Shown: one piece after another, positions 37,285-40,756 of the stretch | Numbering within the stretch: the stretch's first letter is position 1 | Layout of the letters: every line of letters starts with the position of its first letter | Source of the DNA: a virus | Length of the DNA: 40,756 nucleotides | IMG/VR virus record: IMGVR_UViG_3300046820_000157 | Span: 1-40,756 of that record | Reading direction: 5' to 3' (one strand) | Made by a program: the position numbers and the translations under genes | The notes under the pieces: model-generated | What the model was told of the DNA's origin: nothing | Seen by the model: only the letters and a program-made list of their open reading frames with translations | Database searches by the model: none

Positions 37285-37889
37285 GCTTTGGGCCAGTTCG
37301 CTTTAACAGCAGTTAGGGCATCTACGTTAGCAACGGCAGCGATAGCGGCTTCTAAGCGGTCGGCTTCGGCAACAACAGCAGCACGGTAGGTAGCAACAGC
37401 AGCAGGGATGTCCACATTACGCTCAACCTTGCGAATTACCATCCAGTCGGTCGATGCTAGGAGTGAACCAGCAGCAGCCTTAACTGCGGCAGTCTCGGTA
37501 GACTTTAAACCCTTAGTTACTAGACGTTCTGTAGAGTCAACCATAACGGGGTTCTCTGGGTCTGAGTTGTCTAATACTTGCACAAACATAGGGTTGCCGT
37601 TTTGATCTACTTCTTCACGGTCATTCAACAACTTCTCTGTGCCAGCGTATGTAGCCTCTACGGTGCTGTTGGTTTCATTCACACGATAGGTAGGACCAGA
37701 GACCCAGTAGTACTTATCGTCAGGGCGGGCGCCATGAATGATTTCCCAAACGCCAGCTTCGAGCTTCTCGGCAGGGGTTGAAGAACGCAAGAAAGAACCA
37801 GAATAGGTCTTAGCTCCTACGGTGAACATTACATCTAAGGGGACAATCTGTACTACTTGTCCGTTTTGTACTACTGCAAAGTTACTCAT
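37281..37889 (-). CDS. DUF4376-like / tail fibre assembly-type protein, 202 aa
   Basis: The N-terminal half begins MSNFAVVQNGQVVQIVPLDV with strands typical of fibre-assembly or fibre-tip accessory proteins. The C-terminal part (residues about 155-200) is an Ala-rich helix ending ALTAVKANWPKA, which resembles the DUF4376 end. The gene comes directly after the fibre gene in the direction of transcription, the usual site of fibre chaperones. AGGAGTAAATAAC precedes the ATG. A chaperone role is inferred. Confidence 0.65.
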   Translation of the reverse strand: MSNFAVVQNGQVVQIVPLDVMFTVGAKTYSGSFLRSSTPAEKLEAGVWEIIHGARPDDKYYWVSGPTYRVNETNSTVEATYAGTEKLLNDREEVDQNGNPMFVQVLDNSDPENPVMVDSTERLVTKGLKSTETAAVKAAAGSLLASTDWMVIRKVERNVDIPAAVATYRAAVVAEADRLEAAIAAVANVDALTAVKANWPKA

Positions 37890-37910
37890 GTTATTTACTC
37901 CTGTAAAAAG

Positions 37911-40415
37911 TTATCGAGCTAAAGCGTATTTAAAAGGTGATTCGGCAAATGCCATGTAAATGTAAGTTCCACCTGATGCGTTATGCGAACTTGATGAAGT
38001 GCGAATTTTAAAGCCATTAGATAAATAATCTATTGGATTGCTATTGTTTTCTTCTGCGTTACTTAAATTAGCAAATAATTCTAATACAACAGCGTTATAA
38101 GGACTTCTTGCAGCATCTCCAATTCTCCAAGATTCAACTGCATCCGACCTTTTTGTCATAACATATCTAGGTCTAAATCCAGTAAACACAAACGGACCAT
38201 CCGTAGAACCATTACCTGTGTATGAGCCAAATGCAGAGTATCCAGCGATAGGTGCAAAGCAGTAGGCTACATAATTTACTGTGCCAGCAAAGCCAGTTCC
38301 AATATTAACTATAGAAGATGTTGGAGCAGAGTTCCAAACTGTTGAATCGGTTGTTGCCGCACCTGTTCCATTTAGTAGTAAATATTGTGTTCCTGTTGAT
38401 GTGTGTTGGCAAATCCAGTTGCCTGATGCCCTACTTTTTACAATTACAAAAGATGGTGTAACACCTAAACCATGACCAAAAGATGCAGTTCCGCTAGATG
38501 GGCTTGTAAAGGTTGCAACACTAAATCCAGCAGTTGTATTAGCACTTACTGTAGATGTAATAGAACCTGCTGTGTTGGATACTCCTGCTCCGTTGGCTTT
38601 CCAGTTCCATGCTACATAAGTACCGCCTGTTATGTTATCTGCCGCATCACCGCCTGTTCCTAATGTAAAACTTGTATTACCAAAAGTTTGAACATAATAA
38701 CTTCCGTTGGCGGCTTCCGCATTAGTTAGGTTACTGTATAAAGTTGCACCAGCACCACGCAACACATCAAACAAAATATTATTGGTTGAACTATTTCTGC
38801 GTTTAATCCACACAAAGTCAGAACCACCGCCTGTTGTAATTACTCGGTTGCTTGTGCTATCACCTGAGTAAGTTGTTGCACCCATGTAGTTGATAGCCTG
38901 TGTAGATGCAGTAGCACCAATAGTAGGAGTAGGTAAGTTAGTCGTGTTTAGGGTCTTAAAGCCACTGGGTGGGGCGTAGGCAAAGGGGCGTTGACCGAAG
39001 TTAATACTGTTTACATTTGTGCCGCCTGAACTATCTGAACCACAACCAAAATAACTTAAAAGCCCAGCTGAGTTAGCCACAGTTCTTGTTGTTTGCAAGG
39101 AATTGTTTTTATACCAAGCAATTTGACTTGTTGAAGCGTTGTATGTCATACCAATCACATCACCTGCGGTATAACTTGCAACAGTTGCAACATTAGAGCC
39201 ATTAACAAAAATTGCGCCATCACTACGATATTGAGCATACGCAGAAGTTGCACTGTATTGATTAATATTTACTGGGAACATACCAATAGCCCAATAGGTT
39301 GATGTTTTTGATACCGCAGTTACTTCGCAATACCATTGACCTGTTGAGTCCCCGTTTACAGGCATTGTAGAAAGTACACAACGCTGGTCTGTTGCTGGGC
39401 TAGTCCATGTCAAATTACCATTTGATAGAGTACCTTGTAAAGCACCAGATGGACCACCTAAAGGATTAAAAACACAATAATTCCCCCGATACAAGGCTCC
39501 TGTATCGCCCGCTGTGTTGTAAGGTATCCACTGGGTTGGGACATCGGTCATTGAGTCATAAGTAGACCCGCTGGTTAGCGAGATGTTATTAGGCGTCCAG
39601 TTATTAGAGTTACCAGAGAAGTCGTAGCCTAGCGTTGTGGTCGAGGCGGTGTTGGAGAACGGCAAGTAAAAGCCATTTGTTCCGTAAGTACCTGTGTAGG
39701 CGATGGGTTGCCATACGCCAGTCTGGTCGTTAGTGTTACCGAATGATGAAGCAGTAAGTTGCTGCCCATCTATTAAATAGTATTCTGCGTAATAAAGATC
39801 TGAATGATAAAAGGAAGAATTAAAAAGGTTAATGTATTGAGCCGTAGCAGCATTAATACTTGTACTGGTGTTTTGTGTAATTGCAGTACCTGAAAACGCA
39901 CCTTGGTCAACGCCATTTACATATAATTTAGCTCGATTAGCAGCAGTTGATTGTGTTGTATCCATAGCAAAAACAATGTGATACCAAGCTGATGGATCAC
40001 GGAACACCATGGGCCAATAAAACAGTGAAGTCCCAGCCTCACGATACAACAATCTGTCTTGATATGTTGCACCAAAAGCACCTGTTCCAGCAATTAACAA
40101 ACTACTTCCATCCCCGCCAGCATTAAGTATATTTGCGTTTGACGGACCAGCACTAATTCCACCAGGTTTATACCAAACAGAAACAGTAAATTTTTGTCTA
40201 TTACCAGCACTAGTAGGTGTTCTAGTCAAATACGCACTAGCCGAGCTTCTAAACCGCAAAGACCGACTAATCGGATCAGGAACGCCAGCGATGGGCCAAG
40301 TATTCTCTTTAACAGCCTGAGTGACGGACGCCATATCCCAAATACCCTGAGCAGATGTCTGGCTTGGTGTCTGAGGAGTCTTGCGGATAATACCGCCTGG
40401 ATATCGTTTACTCAT
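37911..40415 (-). CDS. tail fibre / receptor-binding protein with LamG- and SPRY-like domains, 834 aa
   Basis: A Ser/Thr/Gly/Asn-rich fibre protein. Residues about 45-225 (SLRFRSSASAYLTRTPTSAG, FTVSVWYKPG, YYLIDGQQLT) form a concanavalin/LamG-like sugar-binding domain. Residues about 320-470 (GQWYCEVTAVSKTSTYWAIG, GDVIGMTYNAS, INFGQRPF) resemble a SPRY domain. The C-terminal 300 residues, with GPFVFTGFRPRYVM and FKIRTSSSSHNASG, match the end of the next fibre gene. It probably binds carbohydrate receptors on the host surface. It follows the partial paralogue by six bases. Confidence 0.82.
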   Translation of the reverse strand: MSKRYPGGIIRKTPQTPSQTSAQGIWDMASVTQAVKENTWPIAGVPDPISRSLRFRSSASAYLTRTPTSAGNRQKFTVSVWYKPGGISAGPSNANILNAGGDGSSLLIAGTGAFGATYQDRLLYREAGTSLFYWPMVFRDPSAWYHIVFAMDTTQSTAANRAKLYVNGVDQGAFSGTAITQNTSTSINAATAQYINLFNSSFYHSDLYYAEYYLIDGQQLTASSFGNTNDQTGVWQPIAYTGTYGTNGFYLPFSNTASTTTLGYDFSGNSNNWTPNNISLTSGSTYDSMTDVPTQWIPYNTAGDTGALYRGNYCVFNPLGGPSGALQGTLSNGNLTWTSPATDQRCVLSTMPVNGDSTGQWYCEVTAVSKTSTYWAIGMFPVNINQYSATSAYAQYRSDGAIFVNGSNVATVASYTAGDVIGMTYNASTSQIAWYKNNSLQTTRTVANSAGLLSYFGCGSDSSGGTNVNSINFGQRPFAYAPPSGFKTLNTTNLPTPTIGATASTQAINYMGATTYSGDSTSNRVITTGGGSDFVWIKRRNSSTNNILFDVLRGAGATLYSNLTNAEAANGSYYVQTFGNTSFTLGTGGDAADNITGGTYVAWNWKANGAGVSNTAGSITSTVSANTTAGFSVATFTSPSSGTASFGHGLGVTPSFVIVKSRASGNWICQHTSTGTQYLLLNGTGAATTDSTVWNSAPTSSIVNIGTGFAGTVNYVAYCFAPIAGYSAFGSYTGNGSTDGPFVFTGFRPRYVMTKRSDAVESWRIGDAARSPYNAVVLELFANLSNAEENNSNPIDYLSNGFKIRTSSSSHNASGGTYIYMAFAESPFKYALAR
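38166..38245 (-). repeat. direct repeat between tail-fibre genes, copy 1
   Basis: About 75 bases here match 40682-40756 with only a handful of differences. They encode SYTGNGSTDGPFVFTGFRPR in both fibre genes. The high nucleotide identity, above that of the flanking sequence, suggests recent duplication or gene conversion. Confidence 0.8.
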
Positions 40416-40421
40416 ATTTAC

Positions 40422-40756
40422 CTATCTGGCACGGGAGATCTTGAAGGGGTTTTCTGCGAAACAAGCGTATATGTAAGTATCACCGCTATTGTTCCAGTTA
40501 CCAGCAGAACTTTGTCTAATCTTAAAACCATTGGATACCATATCAATAAAATCTGTGCCAGTAAGCTCTGCACTAGAACTGTTTGGAAGTAAATTAGCGG
40601 TTGCCACATTGTATGTAGAACGAGATGTATCCATTAACTGCCAGCTTTGTGCTGATGTAATATTTTTAACCATAACCCAACGAGGTCTAAATCCAGTAAA
40701 TACAAACGGACCATCTGTAGAACCATTACCTGTGTATGAGCCAAAGGCAGAGTAAC
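40422..40756 (-). CDS. tail fibre paralogue, C-terminal part (gene runs off the window)
   Basis: The frame is open from the right edge to the stop at 40422 and encodes at least 111 residues. It starts YSAFGSYTGNGSTDGPFVFT and ends NNSGDTYIYACFAENPFKIS plus RAR. It aligns along its length with the C-terminus of the 834-residue fibre (NASGGTYIYMAFAESPFKYALAR). The start lies outside the window. Two adjacent fibre genes with related tips suggest alternative or combined receptor binding. An internal ATG at 40673 gives a shorter frame but is not a real start. Confidence 0.85.
   Translation of the reverse strand, partial: YSAFGSYTGNGSTDGPFVFTGFRPRWVMVKNITSAQSWQLMDTSRSTYNVATANLLPNSSSAELTGTDFIDMVSNGFKIRQSSAGNWNNSGDTYIYACFAENPFKISRAR
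40682..40756 (-). repeat. direct repeat between tail-fibre genes, copy 2
   Basis: Partner of the repeat at 38166-38245, truncated by the window edge. Both are in the same orientation, so recombination between them would delete or fuse the fibre genes. Confidence 0.8.

Overview
The window is a stretch of a tailed bacteriophage genome, or a contig of one, and not a bacterial chromosome. It has a rightward early and replication half (1 to about 21.7 kb) that meets a leftward virion and lysis half (about 21.7 kb to the right edge). Genes are packed with ATGA or TAATG overlaps. Starts mostly follow GGAG-type ribosome binding sites, and there is no tRNA, rRNA or housekeeping gene. No integrase, excisionase or clear CI-type repressor is seen, so a lytic lifestyle is likely but not proven. 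A Gram-negative host is inferred from the GH24 lysozyme, the GTA-type three-helix holin and the SLT domain. The large ejection-type protein with an LPD38-like end hints at a short-tailed, podovirus-like virion. Terminase, portal and capsid genes are not here and presumably lie beyond the edges.

From 1 to 2.3 kb there are two unrecognised genes separated by repeated regulatory modules. They are followed by about 800 bases without a convincing gene, which hold a repeat-rich, AT-rich candidate replication origin. From 2.1 to 4.1 kb a near-perfectly duplicated promoter cassette brackets a run of very small, overlapping genes. From 4.1 to 9.8 kb lies an operon with a DUF3150-like protein, a MoxR/CobS-like AAA+ ATPase and a metallopeptidase-VWA protein, followed by three unrecognised genes.

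From 9.8 to 11.4 kb are a VRR-NUC nuclease, small membrane proteins, a sigma-region-4-like mini-protein, an HTH-DUF3310 fusion and a secreted Cys-rich peptide. From 11.4 to 21.7 kb is the replication and recombination core: family A DNA polymerase with proofreading, a Cas4/RecB-like nuclease, an HNH-like protein, a SNF2-type helicase, a candidate ssDNA-binding protein, a small HTH protein and a primase-helicase fusion.

The leftward half, read from right to left, encodes two paralogous tail fibre or receptor-binding proteins, a DUF4376-like chaperone candidate, a zinc ribbon, two small membrane coiled coils, holin, lysozyme, four structural proteins, an SLT transglycosylase protein and a 1922-residue polyvalent ejection-type protein.

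The most unusual signals are not genes. First, a strand-oriented 19-base element, AGTTCAAC-N7-GAA(R), occurs at least twelve times between 668 and 12163 and only on the + strand. Some copies are intergenic next to gene starts; others are embedded in reading frames, mostly in the same codon phase. Second, a compact hairpin plus terminator at 15311-15390 displays a loop complementary over 13-14 bases to the phage's own recurring ribosome-binding leader. It is a candidate small RNA or leader regulator.
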